Shown here: piece by piece, positions 33,706-42,463 of the stretch
How the letters are laid out: each line of letters opens with the position of its first letter
Position numbering within the stretch: the first letter of the stretch is position 1
Assembly: GCA_037481615.1 (NCBI GenBank)
Contig: JBBFLI010000019.1
Reading direction: 5' to 3' (one strand)
DNA from: SpSt-501 sp037481615
GTDB lineage: Bacteria > Desulfobacterota > Desulfobacteria > Desulfobacterales > SpSt-501
Length of the DNA stretch: 64,000 nt
Translations under genes and position numbers: made by a program
The notes under the pieces: model-generated
Databases searched by the model: none
What the model was told of the DNA's origin: nothing
Seen by the model: only the letters and a program-made list of their open reading frames with translations

Positions 33706-36700
33706 ATGCAACAGACCATGTCCTGCCGCCCTCTCATGCGCCCCGTGATCCTCGTACTGAAAAAAGGCCTCTCGGCGATCGCCCGCACCCTGCGGGCGCC
33801 CGTCTACTTCGGCCGCCACCCCTCCTCCGTGCCCGCCGGCGCGATCGTCCTCTTTCCCCTTGCGCTCAACCGCTTCGGCTGCGGCATCGCGGGCATCGTC
33901 GCCGTGCGCCGAGCGGATCCCGCCCCTGAACGGCCCGACCTCGAGCGGATCGCCGCCCTCGCGCAGCGCGTGCTCGCACGGGACGCCCGCGCCGGCCTGA
34001 CTGCCGGCGGGGCCCCGGCATCCGACGACCTGGGCGGCGCGGAGGAGATGGAGGCGCTGTCCGGGGAGGTCTTGCGGCTCCGTCGCCGACAGGCGTTTCT
34101 CGCGCTCTTCTCCGACCCTGCGGCCGGCGCGCGGCTTGCCGACCTCGCCTCCCGCCTCGGCGAGGCGGCCGAGCGCGAAGGCCACGCCTTTCGCGAGAAC
34201 GCGGGCCGCCTTTCCGCCGCCGAGGCCGAGCGCATGGCCGAGCGGATCGAGCGGCTGCGAGACATCGCCTGGTGGCTGAAGGCCGAGACCCTCAAAAACC
34301 TGGAACGGGTCGGAGCCCTCGCCGCCGGCCTCGAGGCCCCCCCGCCGGCGGAGGGGCTCCTTGCGCTCCGGGACCTGAACGCCGTCCTGAACAGCATCGA
34401 CCGCCTGGAAGTCCGCGGCCGGGACTCGGCGGGGGTCTCGCTTCTGTTCACGCTGGCGGCGGACGAGTTCGCGCGCTTCGAGGAAGCCCTCGCCCGGCGC
34501 GGCCTCACCCGCGCCTTCGCCGAACGGAACGCCCGCGAGCCCCTGCTCCACGGCGGGATCCGCACCCACCGCGTCGGCGACGCGGTTTCCGCCGCCCTCA
34601 CCTACAAGGTCGCCCGCGAGATCGGCAGCCTGGGCGAAAACATCGACTTCCTGCGTCGCGAAATCGCCACCGACCGCGTGCTGCACACGCTGCTTGCACA
34701 CCCCGCCCGATTTTTCACGCTGCAGGCGCACACGCGCTGGGCCTCCGTGGGGGCGATCACCGAGGCGAACTGTCACCCGGTCGACAACGGCACGCTCGCC
34801 GGTCGCGGCGACGCGGGGGCGGCGGTGATCCACGCCTGCCTGAACGGCGACATCGACAACTTCGAGGAGCTGAAGGCCGCCCTCGAGCGCGAGGGGGTCC
34901 TCATCCCCCCCGAGGTCACCACCGACACGAAGATCATCCCGCTGTGGATCGAGCGCCACCTGCGCGCCGGCCTGGGCATCGAGGAGGCTTTCCGCCGCGC
35001 GGTGAGCGACTTCCGCGGCTCGCACGCGATCGCCGTGCACACGAGCCTCGCCCCGGGCAAGCTCTTCCTCGCCCAGCGGGGAAGCGGCCAGGCGATGTTC
35101 GTGGGGATCGCCCCCGACCATTTCATGCCCACCTCCGAGGTCTACGGCTTCATCGAGGAGACGAGCGACTACATCCGCCTCGAGGGCGAAAAGGCCGTTT
35201 CCGGCCCCGGCGGGCCCCTCCAGGGCGAGATCGCAATCCTCGACCAGGCCTCTCCCGGCGGCCCCCAGGGGCTGCGTCTCCTGCGCTACGACGGGACCCC
35301 GATCGCCCTCGAGGGGCGGCGGTTGCTCCGCTCGCAGCTCACCTCGCGCGACATCGACCGCCAGGGCTACCCCCACTATTTTCTCAAGGAGATTTCCGAG
35401 TCGCCGCTCTCGGTCGAGCGCACCCTCCAGAACCGCTGGAAGCTGGCCGACGCCGCGGGCGGGCGCCTGGAAGTCACCCTCGACGAGCGCGCCGTCCCGG
35501 AGGGCATCCGCCGCCGGCTCGCGGCGGGCGAGATCCGCCGCATCTTCTTCATCGGCCAGGGGACGGCCGGGGTCGCGGCCCAGGCCTGCGCGAACCTGCT
35601 CGCCCATTACCTGCGGGACCCGGCGGTCGCCGTGCAGGCGATGAAGTCCTCGGAGCTGAGCGGTTTCGTGGTCGGCGCGGCGTCCTCCGCCCCGGGGGCG
35701 CTCGCCGACGCCCTCGTGGTCGCCATCAGCCAGTCCGGCACCACGACCGACACCAACCGCGCCGTCGACCTCGCCCGGGAGCGGGGGGCGGCCACGATCG
35801 CGATCGTCAACCGCCGCGAGTCCGACCTCACCTTCAAGACCCAGGGGGTCCTCTACACGAGCAGCGGCCGCGACATCGAGATGTCGGTCGCCTCGACCAA
35901 GGCCTTCTACGCCCAGATCGTGGCCGGGGCGCTGCTCGGGCTCTTCTTCGCCCGCCTCACCGGCCGCCGCGACGAGCGCTTCGTCTCCGAGGAACTCGAG
36001 CGGCTGCGGGCGCTTCCCCACCAGATGCGGCGCGTGCTCGCGCTCGAGGGGCGCATCCGGAGCTCCGCGGCACGGCTCGCGGCGACCAAGACCTACTGGG
36101 CGGTCGTCGGCAGCGGGCCGAACAAGGCCTCGGCCGACGAGATCCGGATCAAGCTGAGCGAGCTCTGCTACAAGACCATCTCCTCGGACTTCGTCGAAGA
36201 CAAGAAGCACATCGATCTCTCCTCGGAGCCCCTGATCCTCGTCTGCGCGGCGGGCGCGCACCCCGCGGTCCTGGGCGACCTCGTCAAGGACACGGCCATC
36301 TTCCGCGCCCACCGCGCCACCCCGGTCGTCATCTGCGACGAGGGGGAGGAGCGCTTCGCCCCCTTCGCCGAGGACGTGATCCCGGTGCCGGCGGTGGAGG
36401 AGCACTTGGCCCCCGTCCTGAACACGCTCGCGGGCCATCTCTGGGGCTACCACGCCGCGCTCGCGATCCACGAGGGCTCGCGCTTCCTCTACCGCTTCCA
36501 GGAGGAAATCCAAGAGGCGATCGCCGCCGCCGGCCGCGCGGGCCGCGACGCCAACGAGCTCGTTCTCGACCGCGGCTTCCGGGAGCGGGTCGCCGCCTTC
36601 TACCGCGAGTTCCGCGAGCGGCGTGCCCGGCGCGAGCTTCCGCTGGCGCTCGGCTACGACGCGGCAACCGATCTCACGCTGCTCCTCAAGTACCTGACCG

Positions 36701-37473
36701 GCCGGCTGCCGATCGCGGACTTCGAGATCGACTTCGGCGAACAGGGGACGGCCGCAAACCTGCTCCGGGTCTTCCTCGAACGGCTCTCCGAGGCCGTGGG
36801 GCTGCTCGCACGCCCGGTCGACGCGATCAAGCACCAGGCGAAGACCGTGACCGTGGGGACGAGCCGGCTCGAGGAGGCGCCCCGGGGGCTGCTCTTCGAC
36901 GCCCTCGCCCGGGAGGGCATCCCCTCCTCCCGGCTGACCCCGGCGAACGTGATCGTGCTCAAAAACCTCCAGGCGGTGGTCGCGGCGATCGAGGGCTCGA
37001 TCCTCTACCGCATCGAGGGGTTGAATCTGCTCGGCGACCCGGACGAGAAGACGAAAATCTTCGTCGAGGCCAAGCGCGGGGCGACGGCGAAGATCCCCTC
37101 GCGCGTCGAATCCGACCCCGAGCTCAAGGGCACCAAGCGCATCATCGTGCGCCAGGGAAACGTCTACATCGGCAAGGGGCGCAAGGACGACCGCAGCATC
37201 CTCGTGATCCCCGTGCTGGGGGCCGAGCCCGCCGCCGCGGGCCGGATCGAGCGGCTGCTTCTCCTGCACATCCGCTTCCGCGAAGCGGTACCCCTCTCCC
37301 AGAGGATCCGCGCCCTCGGCGGCAAGTTCGAGAACATCAAGAACATCGTCCAGGAAAACTCCTTTGCCTGGCGCGACGAGCACCTCGAGCTCGTCCCGAT
37401 CGAGGAGCTCTTCGGCCGCTCGGCGGAGAAGATCGCCGAGGCGATCGTCGCCCGCCTCGCCCACGCCTCCTGA
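33706..37473 (+). CDS. Giant GlmS-like glutaminase/SIS-domain protein (1255 residues)
   Basis: About twice the length of GlmS. A 58-residue basic leader precedes Cys59 in FGCGIAGIV, the Ntn-amidotransferase nucleophile. A roughly 180-residue helical insertion then separates it from RGRDSAGVSLL. TRWASVGAITEANCHPVDN and GDIDNFEELKAALEREG complete the glutaminase-like domain (to about 520). Two SIS domains follow: IGQGTAGVAAQACANLL, AISQSGTTTDTNRA, ASTKAFYAQI, then VVGSGPNKASADEIRIKLSE and EDKKHIDLSSEPLILV. The last about 300 residues, after NTLAGHLWGYHAALAIH, are an extra region with ATDLTLLLKYLTGRLP and AKTVTVGTSR. Function is likely amino-sugar or glutamine-dependent isomerase chemistry, or regulation; not provable here. 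The start codon choice is uncertain. Confidence 0.85.
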   Translation: MQQTMSCRPLMRPVILVLKKGLSAIARTLRAPVYFGRHPSSVPAGAIVLFPLALNRFGCGIAGIVAVRRADPAPERPDLERIAALAQRVLARDARAGLTAGGAPASDDLGGAEEMEALSGEVLRLRRRQAFLALFSDPAAGARLADLASRLGEAAEREGHAFRENAGRLSAAEAERMAERIERLRDIAWWLKAETLKNLERVGALAAGLEAPPPAEGLLALRDLNAVLNSIDRLEVRGRDSAGVSLLFTLAADEFARFEEALARRGLTRAFAERNAREPLLHGGIRTHRVGDAVSAALTYKVAREIGSLGENIDFLRREIATDRVLHTLLAHPARFFTLQAHTRWASVGAITEANCHPVDNGTLAGRGDAGAAVIHACLNGDIDNFEELKAALEREGVLIPPEVTTDTKIIPLWIERHLRAGLGIEEAFRRAVSDFRGSHAIAVHTSLAPGKLFLAQRGSGQAMFVGIAPDHFMPTSEVYGFIEETSDYIRLEGEKAVSGPGGPLQGEIAILDQASPGGPQGLRLLRYDGTPIALEGRRLLRSQLTSRDIDRQGYPHYFLKEISESPLSVERTLQNRWKLADAAGGRLEVTLDERAVPEGIRRRLAAGEIRRIFFIGQGTAGVAAQACANLLAHYLRDPAVAVQAMKSSELSGFVVGAASSAPGALADALVVAISQSGTTTDTNRAVDLARERGAATIAIVNRRESDLTFKTQGVLYTSSGRDIEMSVASTKAFYAQIVAGALLGLFFARLTGRRDERFVSEELERLRALPHQMRRVLALEGRIRSSAARLAATKTYWAVVGSGPNKASADEIRIKLSELCYKTISSDFVEDKKHIDLSSEPLILVCAAGAHPAVLGDLVKDTAIFRAHRATPVVICDEGEERFAPFAEDVIPVPAVEEHLAPVLNTLAGHLWGYHAALAIHEGSRFLYRFQEEIQEAIAAAGRAGRDANELVLDRGFRERVAAFYREFRERRARRELPLALGYDAATDLTLLLKYLTGRLPIADFEIDFGEQGTAANLLRVFLERLSEAVGLLARPVDAIKHQAKTVTVGTSRLEEAPRGLLFDALAREGIPSSRLTPANVIVLKNLQAVVAAIEGSILYRIEGLNLLGDPDEKTKIFVEAKRGATAKIPSRVESDPELKGTKRIIVRQGNVYIGKGRKDDRSILVIPVLGAEPAAAGRIERLLLLHIRFREAVPLSQRIRALGGKFENIKNIVQENSFAWRDEHLELVPIEELFGRSAEKIAEAIVARLAHAS

Positions 37474-37497
37474 GACCGACAAGCGCGGTCCCCCCTC

Positions 37498-37526
37498 TTG
37501 GCGAGGGCCGATTTTCGTGGTATCAT
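37498..37526 (+). promoter_or_regulatory. Predicted sigma-70-type promoter of the receiver gene
   Basis: TTGGCG (37498-37503), a 17-bp spacer and TATCAT (37521-37526), which is 5 of 6 to the -10 consensus. It lies 72 bp upstream of the receiver gene and downstream of the giant SIS gene stop. Confidence 0.55.
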
Positions 37527-37597
37527 TGCCCCTTGAGTCGCAGCCTGCCGGTTGCGGCCGTCTTTCCCCGGGCTCTTCCTTCGCGGAGGCAAACCCC

Positions 37598-38194
37598 ATG
37601 TCCCAGCACCTGGCGCCGGAGGTCCCCTACGACCTGCTGCTCGTCGACGACGACCCCTTCATCCTCGAGGGGATCGGCGAGGATCTGGAGCGGCGCGGCT
37701 ACCGCGTGACCCGCGTGAACAGCGGGGAAAAGGCCCTTGAGCTCCTCGAACGCCGCAACTTCGACCTCGTGATCACCGATCTCGTCATGGAACACATCGA
37801 CGGGATCCAGGTGCTCAAGAAAAGCAAGGAAAAGAACGCGACCACGATGGTCATCCTGCTCACGGGGTTCGGCGACATGCTCTCGGCGATCGAGGCCCTG
37901 CGCAACCAGGCCGACGACTACATGCTCAAGCCCTGCGAATCCTCCGAGATCCAGTTCCGCGTGGAGCGCTGCCTCGAGAAGCTCGAGCTCACGCGCAAGA
38001 TCCACCTCTACCAGAAGATCCTCCCCATGTGCTGCGTGTGCAAGAAGATCCGGGACGACACGGGCAAGGTCCCCGGCCAGGGTCCCTGGGTCCCCGTGGA
38101 GCAGTTCATCCACGAGCGCGCGAAGCTCGACATCACCTCGAGCTACTGCCCGGAGTGCGCGCAAAAAACCCTCCAGCAGATCCTGAAGAAATAG
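37598..38194 (+). CDS. Response regulator receiver with C-terminal CCxxC...CPEC module
   Basis: A 198-residue protein starting at the ATG at 37598 with a GCGGAGGC ribosome site. The receiver domain (about 12-128) has LLLVDDDPFILEG, the phospho-acceptor in LVITDLVMEHIDG, LLTGFG and the Lys in YMLKPCE. The tail (about 145-198) has MCCVCKKIRDD and SSYCPECAQKTLQQ. This is a small Cys module often found at the end of bacterial sensor proteins and likely binds zinc. No enzymatic or DNA-binding output is present. Its kinase partner is not encoded nearby. Confidence 0.88.
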   Translation: MSQHLAPEVPYDLLLVDDDPFILEGIGEDLERRGYRVTRVNSGEKALELLERRNFDLVITDLVMEHIDGIQVLKKSKEKNATTMVILLTGFGDMLSAIEALRNQADDYMLKPCESSEIQFRVERCLEKLELTRKIHLYQKILPMCCVCKKIRDDTGKVPGQGPWVPVEQFIHERAKLDITSSYCPECAQKTLQQILKK

Positions 38195-38199
38195 CAGCG

Positions 38200-38391
38200 G
38201 ATCCACCTCGAGCCCCGAACGCGTGCGATAGAAAAAGAACGGCAGAGGGTCGTCTTGCCCGTCTGACGCGCACCGGCGAGAAGCACGAGAGGGCTCGAGG
38301 TGGAAAGGGGCAATGGCGTTTCGAGGGTGCGTTTTACCCGTCGCTTGCCGCTTCCGCTCGTTGGGATGACGGCCTGTCTTCGCACGATCAA
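38200..38391 (-). pseudogene. Remnant of an AAA ATPase (DUF4143-type) gene
   Basis: On the minus strand the short stretch SSPLVLLAGARQTGKTTL is a textbook Walker A beginning of the AAA/DUF4143 ATPases often associated with toxin-antitoxin-like genes. The preceding sequence continues in another frame (NAIAPFH), and the following frame drifts into unrelated residues. It sits between two convergent intact genes, so this is probably a decayed fragment rather than an expressed gene. Confidence 0.55.
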
Positions 38392-38442
38392 GCTTGGGGC
38401 CCTGACCGGGGGAGCAGCGCCAGGCGAAAGGGGATGCCTTAC

Positions 38443-40092
38443 TCAGCGGCGGCGGCCGAGGCCATATTCGAGGGCCGCGCGGATGAAGTCGCGGAAGAGC
38501 GGGTGCGGGTCCATGGGCTTGGACTTGAACTCGGGGTGAAACTGGCATCCCAGAAACCAGGGGTGGTCGGGCAGCTCGACGATCTCGACCAGGTCCCCCG
38601 AAGGGGAAAGCCCGCTGAAGGAGAGCCCGCAGGCGGAGAGCTTCTCGAGGTAGGCGTTGTTGAACTCGTAGCGGTGGCGGTGGCGCTCGGAAATCTCGCC
38701 CCGGCCGTAGATGCGCCGGGCGAGGCTCCCCTCAACCAGGCGGCAGGGGTAGGCCCCCAGCCTCATCGTCGCCCCCTTGTCCGAGGTGTCGTCCCGGCGC
38801 TGCACGGTCTTCGTCCGCTCGTCGAACCACTCGGTCATCAGGTAGATGACGGGGTCGGGGGTGAGCGGGTCGAACTCGGTGCTGTTCGCGCGCGCCAGCC
38901 CGGCGACGTGGCGCGCGAACTCGATCACCGCGATCTGCATCCCGAGGCAGATCCCGAAATAGGGGACGCGGTTTTCGCGCGCCCAGCGGGCGGATGCGAT
39001 CTTGCCCTCGATGCCGCGGCTGCCGAAGCCGCCGGGGACGAGCACTCCGTCCGCGTCCGCAAGCATGTCGCCGCAATTGTCGGGCGTGAGCTGCTCGGAG
39101 TCGACGAAGAAGAGCCGCACGCGGCTGCGGTTCGCCACCCCGCCGTGGTGCAAGGCCTCGTTCAGGCTCTTGTAGGACTCGGTCAGGTTCACGTATTTCC
39201 CGACGATGGCGATCGTCACCTCGTGCTCGGGGTTGCGGAAGCGCCGGACGAGTTCCTCCCAGTCGTCCAGGCGCGGCGCGCGCGTCCAGATGTTCAACAG
39301 CTCCACGATCTTGTGGTCCAGCCCCTCGGCGTGGAAGACGAGCGGCACCTCGTAGATGCACTCGACGTCCTTCGCCGTGATCACGGCGTCCACGCCCACG
39401 TTGCAGAAGAGGGCGATCTTCGCCTTGATCTCTTTCGAGAGCAGCCGCTCGGTGCGGCAGAGCAGGATGTCGGGCTGGATGCCGATGCTGCGCAGTTCCT
39501 TCACACTGTGCTGGGTGGGCTTGGTCTTCACCTCGCCCGAGGTGCGGATGTAGGGAACGAGCGTCAGGTGGATGTAGAGGACGTTGTCTTTCCCGACGTC
39601 GGCCCGGAACTGGCGGATCGCCTCGAGGAAGGGCAGGCTCTCGATGTCGCCGACCGTCCCCCCGATCTCGACGATCACGACATCGACGCCGTCGGCAAGA
39701 TCGCGGATCGAGCGCTTGATCTCATCGGTGATGTGAGGGATCACCTGGACCGTCCCCCCCAGGTAATCCCCGCGGCGCTCCTTGGTGATCACCGAGTGGT
39801 AGATCTTCCCCGTGGTGTAGTTGTTCCGCCGGCCCATCACGGCGTGGGTGAAGCGCTCGTAGTGGCCGAGGTCGAGGTCGGTCTCCGTGCCGTCGTCGGT
39901 GACGTAGACCTCGCCGTGCTGGAAGGGGTTCATCGTGCCGGGGTCGACGTTGATGTAGGGGTCGAGCTTCTGCAGCGAAACCGTCAGCCCGCGGCTTTCG
40001 AGGAGAGCCCCGATCGAGGCCGAGGCGAGCCCCTTGCCGAGCGAGGAGAGCACCCCGCCGGTGACGAAGATGAATTTCGTGGAAAACGGCAT
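38443..40092 (-). CDS. pyrG: CTP synthase
   Basis: 549 residues. The amidoligase domain is N-terminal (FIFVTGGVLSSLGKGLASASIGALLE P-loop; QKLDPYINVDPGTMNPFQHGEV) and the glutamine amidotransferase domain C-terminal. The latter has the oxyanion GGFGSRG, the Cys nucleophile in GICLGMQIAVIEFAR and the catalytic His/Glu in QFHPEFKSKP. It converts UTP to CTP with glutamine nitrogen. It follows eno in the same direction with an intrinsic terminator between them, so it may be transcribed partly on its own. Confidence 0.97.
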   Translation of the reverse strand: MPFSTKFIFVTGGVLSSLGKGLASASIGALLESRGLTVSLQKLDPYINVDPGTMNPFQHGEVYVTDDGTETDLDLGHYERFTHAVMGRRNNYTTGKIYHSVITKERRGDYLGGTVQVIPHITDEIKRSIRDLADGVDVVIVEIGGTVGDIESLPFLEAIRQFRADVGKDNVLYIHLTLVPYIRTSGEVKTKPTQHSVKELRSIGIQPDILLCRTERLLSKEIKAKIALFCNVGVDAVITAKDVECIYEVPLVFHAEGLDHKIVELLNIWTRAPRLDDWEELVRRFRNPEHEVTIAIVGKYVNLTESYKSLNEALHHGGVANRSRVRLFFVDSEQLTPDNCGDMLADADGVLVPGGFGSRGIEGKIASARWARENRVPYFGICLGMQIAVIEFARHVAGLARANSTEFDPLTPDPVIYLMTEWFDERTKTVQRRDDTSDKGATMRLGAYPCRLVEGSLARRIYGRGEISERHRHRYEFNNAYLEKLSACGLSFSGLSPSGDLVEIVELPDHPWFLGCQFHPEFKSKPMDPHPLFRDFIRAALEYGLGRRR

Positions 40093-40125
40093 GCGGCACC
40101 CCCTTCGCGCCGGCGGGGCGGCTTC

Positions 40126-40162
40126 AAAAACGGAGGCGGCGCCCGCGGGCGCCGCCTCTTTT
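40126..40162 (-). terminator. Intrinsic terminator between eno and pyrG
   Basis: A perfect 10-bp stem GAGGCGGCGC/GCGCCGCCTC (40133-40142 with 40149-40158) with a 6-base loop. It starts right after the eno stop and is followed on the minus strand by CGTTTTTG. It should end most eno transcripts. Confidence 0.85.
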
Positions 40163-41430
40163 CAGAAGATCGAGCGGCAGTAGCGTGCCGCTTCGCCCAG
40201 TTCCTCCTCGATGCGCAAGAGCTGGTTGTACTTGGCGATGCGCTCGCCGCGGGAGAGCGACCCCGTCTTGATCTGCCCCGCCTCGGCACCCACGGCGAGG
40301 TCGGCGATGAAGGCATCCTCGGTCTCCCCCGAGCGGTGGGAGATCACGGTCGTGTAACCCGCCTCGCGGGCGAGCTCGATCGCCTCCAGGGTCTCCGTCA
40401 GTGTTCCGATCTGGTTCAGCTTGATCAGGACGGAGTTCCCGATCCCCTTTTCGATCCCCTTGCGGATGACCGCCGGGTTGGTGACGAAGATGTCGTCGGC
40501 GACGAGCTGCACGGCGCCCCCCAGCCGCTCGGTCAAGAGCCGCCAGCCCTCCCAGTCGCCCTCGGCGAGCCCGTCCTCGATCGAGACGATCGGGTAGCGC
40601 TCGAGGAGCTTCTCGTAGAGGTCGACCATCTCCTTCGCCGAAAGCCGCTTGTTTTCCGCACGGAGGCGGTAGCGGCCGCCTTCGAAGAATTCGCTCGCCG
40701 CGGCATCGAGGCCGAGGGCGATCTCCCTTCCCGGCCGGTAGCCCGCCGCACGGATCGCCTCGAGGATGAGCCCGAGCGCCGCCTCGTTGTCGGGGAGATC
40801 CGGCGCGAAGCCGCCCTCGTCGCCCACGCCGGTCGCATAGCCTTTCTTGCGCAGGATCGCCTTCAGGGCATGAAAGGTCTCCGCCCCCATGCGCAGGGCC
40901 TCGGCGAAGCTCTCGGCGCCGACGGGGAGGATCATGTATTCCTGGAAGTCGAGCGTGTTCGCGGCGTGCGCCCCCCCGTTCACGATGTTCATCAGCGGGA
41001 TGGGCAGCATCCGCGCGCGCAATCCGCCCAGGTGGCGGTAGAGCGGCAGGCCGCAGGCCGCCGCCGCGGCCCGCGCGGCGGCGAGCGACACCCCCAGGAT
41101 CGCATTCGCCCCCAGCCGGGACTTGTTCGCCGTGCCGTCGAGCTCGATCAGGCGCCGGTCGAGCGCCTCCTGCTGCATCGCGTCCATGCCGCAGACGGCG
41201 GGGGCGATCTTCTCGACGACGTTTTTCACGGCGGTGAGCACGCCCTTGCCGCCGTAGCGCTTCGCCCGCTTGTCGCGGAGCTCGAGCGCCTCGCGGCTTC
41301 CGGTCGAGGCCCCCGAGGGCACGGCCGCCCGGCCCTGCGCCCCGCAGGCGAGCTCGAGCTCGACCTCGACGGTCGGGTTGCCCCGCGAGTCGAGGATTTC
41401 CCTGGCCCTCACTTCCACGATCTCCGTCAT
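40162..41430 (-). CDS. eno: Enolase
   Basis: 422 residues converting 2-phosphoglycerate to phosphoenolpyruvate. The start is the ATG at 41430 (MTEIVEVRAREILDSRGNPT) behind a strong CAGGAGGAAG ribosome site; an open frame extends upstream without homology. The active site is complete: SGASTGSREA, LGANAILGVSLA, the metal triad around ALGLDAAASEFF, SIEDGLAEGDWEGW and LVADDIFVTN, the catalytic Lys in VLIKLNQIGT, and SHRSGETEDAFIADLAVG. It is divergent from the 41541 gene. Confidence 0.97.
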   Translation of the reverse strand: MTEIVEVRAREILDSRGNPTVEVELELACGAQGRAAVPSGASTGSREALELRDKRAKRYGGKGVLTAVKNVVEKIAPAVCGMDAMQQEALDRRLIELDGTANKSRLGANAILGVSLAAARAAAAACGLPLYRHLGGLRARMLPIPLMNIVNGGAHAANTLDFQEYMILPVGAESFAEALRMGAETFHALKAILRKKGYATGVGDEGGFAPDLPDNEAALGLILEAIRAAGYRPGREIALGLDAAASEFFEGGRYRLRAENKRLSAKEMVDLYEKLLERYPIVSIEDGLAEGDWEGWRLLTERLGGAVQLVADDIFVTNPAVIRKGIEKGIGNSVLIKLNQIGTLTETLEAIELAREAGYTTVISHRSGETEDAFIADLAVGAEAGQIKTGSLSRGERIAKYNQLLRIEEELGEAARYCRSIF

Positions 41431-41473
41431 CGGCTTCCTCCTGTTCGCGGGCCCCGCCCGGTTGTGGATCACC

Positions 41474-41501
41474 TTGACAAATCAACGAAAAATGTTAGTC
41501 T
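41474..41501 (+). promoter_or_regulatory. Possible promoter of the 41541-43806 operon
   Basis: A consensus TTGACA (41474-41479), a 16-bp spacer and TAGTCT (41496-41501), 3 of 6 to the -10 consensus. It lies in the divergent eno/41541 gap. Perfect -35, poor -10. Confidence 0.4.
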
Positions 41502-41540
41502 GGGCGCCTTCCGAAGTCAAGCCGCCGCGAGGGGTTGGCC

Positions 41541-41963
41541 ATGAAAAACCGGGAGCTCGATCTCTACACCGAAGCCCACCTCCTCGTCGCCGCACTCCGC
41601 ATCCACGAGCACCGCTCCGCCCAGCCCGCCACCCTGGAAGACCTCTGCCGCCTGCTCGATTTTTCGGCCGAGCGCGGCGGGATCGTCCTGCGCCGTCTTG
41701 CGGACCTGGGGGCGGTCGAGGTCGTGCAGGGCTCCTTCGGGGACCGCATCTTTCTGCGGGACCACCTGCGGATCGAGGAGATCCCCCGCGGGGAGACGGG
41801 CAAACGCATCGAGGAGGAACTGCGCCGCTTCCGCGAAAGCCAGCGCCAGATCGAGCGCAAGGTCGAGGCGATCCAGGCCGAGCAGGCGGGAAAGAAGAAG
41901 TCCCTCTTCGCGGAGATGGAAAGGAAGCTCCGCGAGGAACTCGAAAAGAAGGGCCGAAGCTGA
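41541..41963 (+). CDS. Conserved hypothetical protein, probable winged-helix plus coiled coil
   Basis: 140 residues; the ATG at 41541 is chosen (MKNRELDLYTEAHLL). The N-terminal part (about 1-75) has three predicted helices and a turn with a winged-helix feel (LEDLCRLLDFSAERGGIVLRRL, then a beta wing DRIFL). The rest (85-140) is a charged, probably coiled-coil helix rich in Glu, Lys and Arg. No named family is recognised. It is first of a three-gene run with the 162-residue protein and the sensor. Confidence 0.7.
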   Translation: MKNRELDLYTEAHLLVAALRIHEHRSAQPATLEDLCRLLDFSAERGGIVLRRLADLGAVEVVQGSFGDRIFLRDHLRIEEIPRGETGKRIEEELRRFRESQRQIERKVEAIQAEQAGKKKSLFAEMERKLREELEKKGRS

Positions 41964-41974
41964 CCAGCGCGGAG

Positions 41975-42463
41975 ATGGATCTCACCTCCACCAGCGCGGC
42001 GGGGATCCGCCTCCGCAAGACGATCCGGGCCGGAGCCGAAGGGGTCACCCTCGATGCGGACATGATCCGCCTGCTGCTCTCGCTCGAGGAGGAAAAGAGC
42101 CTCTACCAGCTCGCCGCCGAAGTGGACCTGGACGCCGCCTCCTTCAAGCGCGCGCTGAAAAACCTTCTCGAACAGGGCCTGGTCGAGGCCGTCCGCACGG
42201 GTCGCCCTCTTCTCGGCAAGGCCTTCTTCGAGCGCCTGCAGATCGAGCTCGCCTGCGCCGTCGGCCCGATCGCCTCCCTGCTCCTCGAGGAGCAGCTCGC
42301 CCGCACGCCGGGAGCCGAAAGGGGGATCCCCCCCGAGCGCGCCGCCGCGCTCGTCGAATCGCTGGCCCGCGAAATCCCCGATGAACGAAAACGGATCGCC
42401 TTCCAGAAGGCGATCCTCCCCCTGCTCCACCCGCAACCGCCGAAACCGGGAGCCCCACGATGA
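41975..42463 (+). CDS. Conserved hypothetical protein, probable winged-helix fold
   Basis: 162 residues from the ATG at 41975 (MDLTSTSAAGIRLRKT). The middle (about 25-75) looks like a winged helix (MIRLLLSLEEEKSLYQLAAEV, FKRALKNLLEQGLVE); the C-terminal half is helical (FERLQIELACAVGPIASLLLEEQ, residues about 85-150). No named family is recognised. It shares winged-helix-like organisation with its neighbour at 41541, 11 bp upstream. It ends in an ATGA overlap with the sensor gene, so the three proteins are likely to be made together. Confidence 0.7.
   Translation: MDLTSTSAAGIRLRKTIRAGAEGVTLDADMIRLLLSLEEEKSLYQLAAEVDLDAASFKRALKNLLEQGLVEAVRTGRPLLGKAFFERLQIELACAVGPIASLLLEEQLARTPGAERGIPPERAAALVESLAREIPDERKRIAFQKAILPLLHPQPPKPGAPR

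Noticed and set aside
31480..37599. A 2039-codon open frame on the minus strand across metG and the giant SIS gene
   Set aside because: High GC leaves the antisense frame open. It has no recognisable domain, is rich in Asp/Glu/Gly/Leu/Val repeats typical of antisense translations, and the plus-strand genes have clear motifs.
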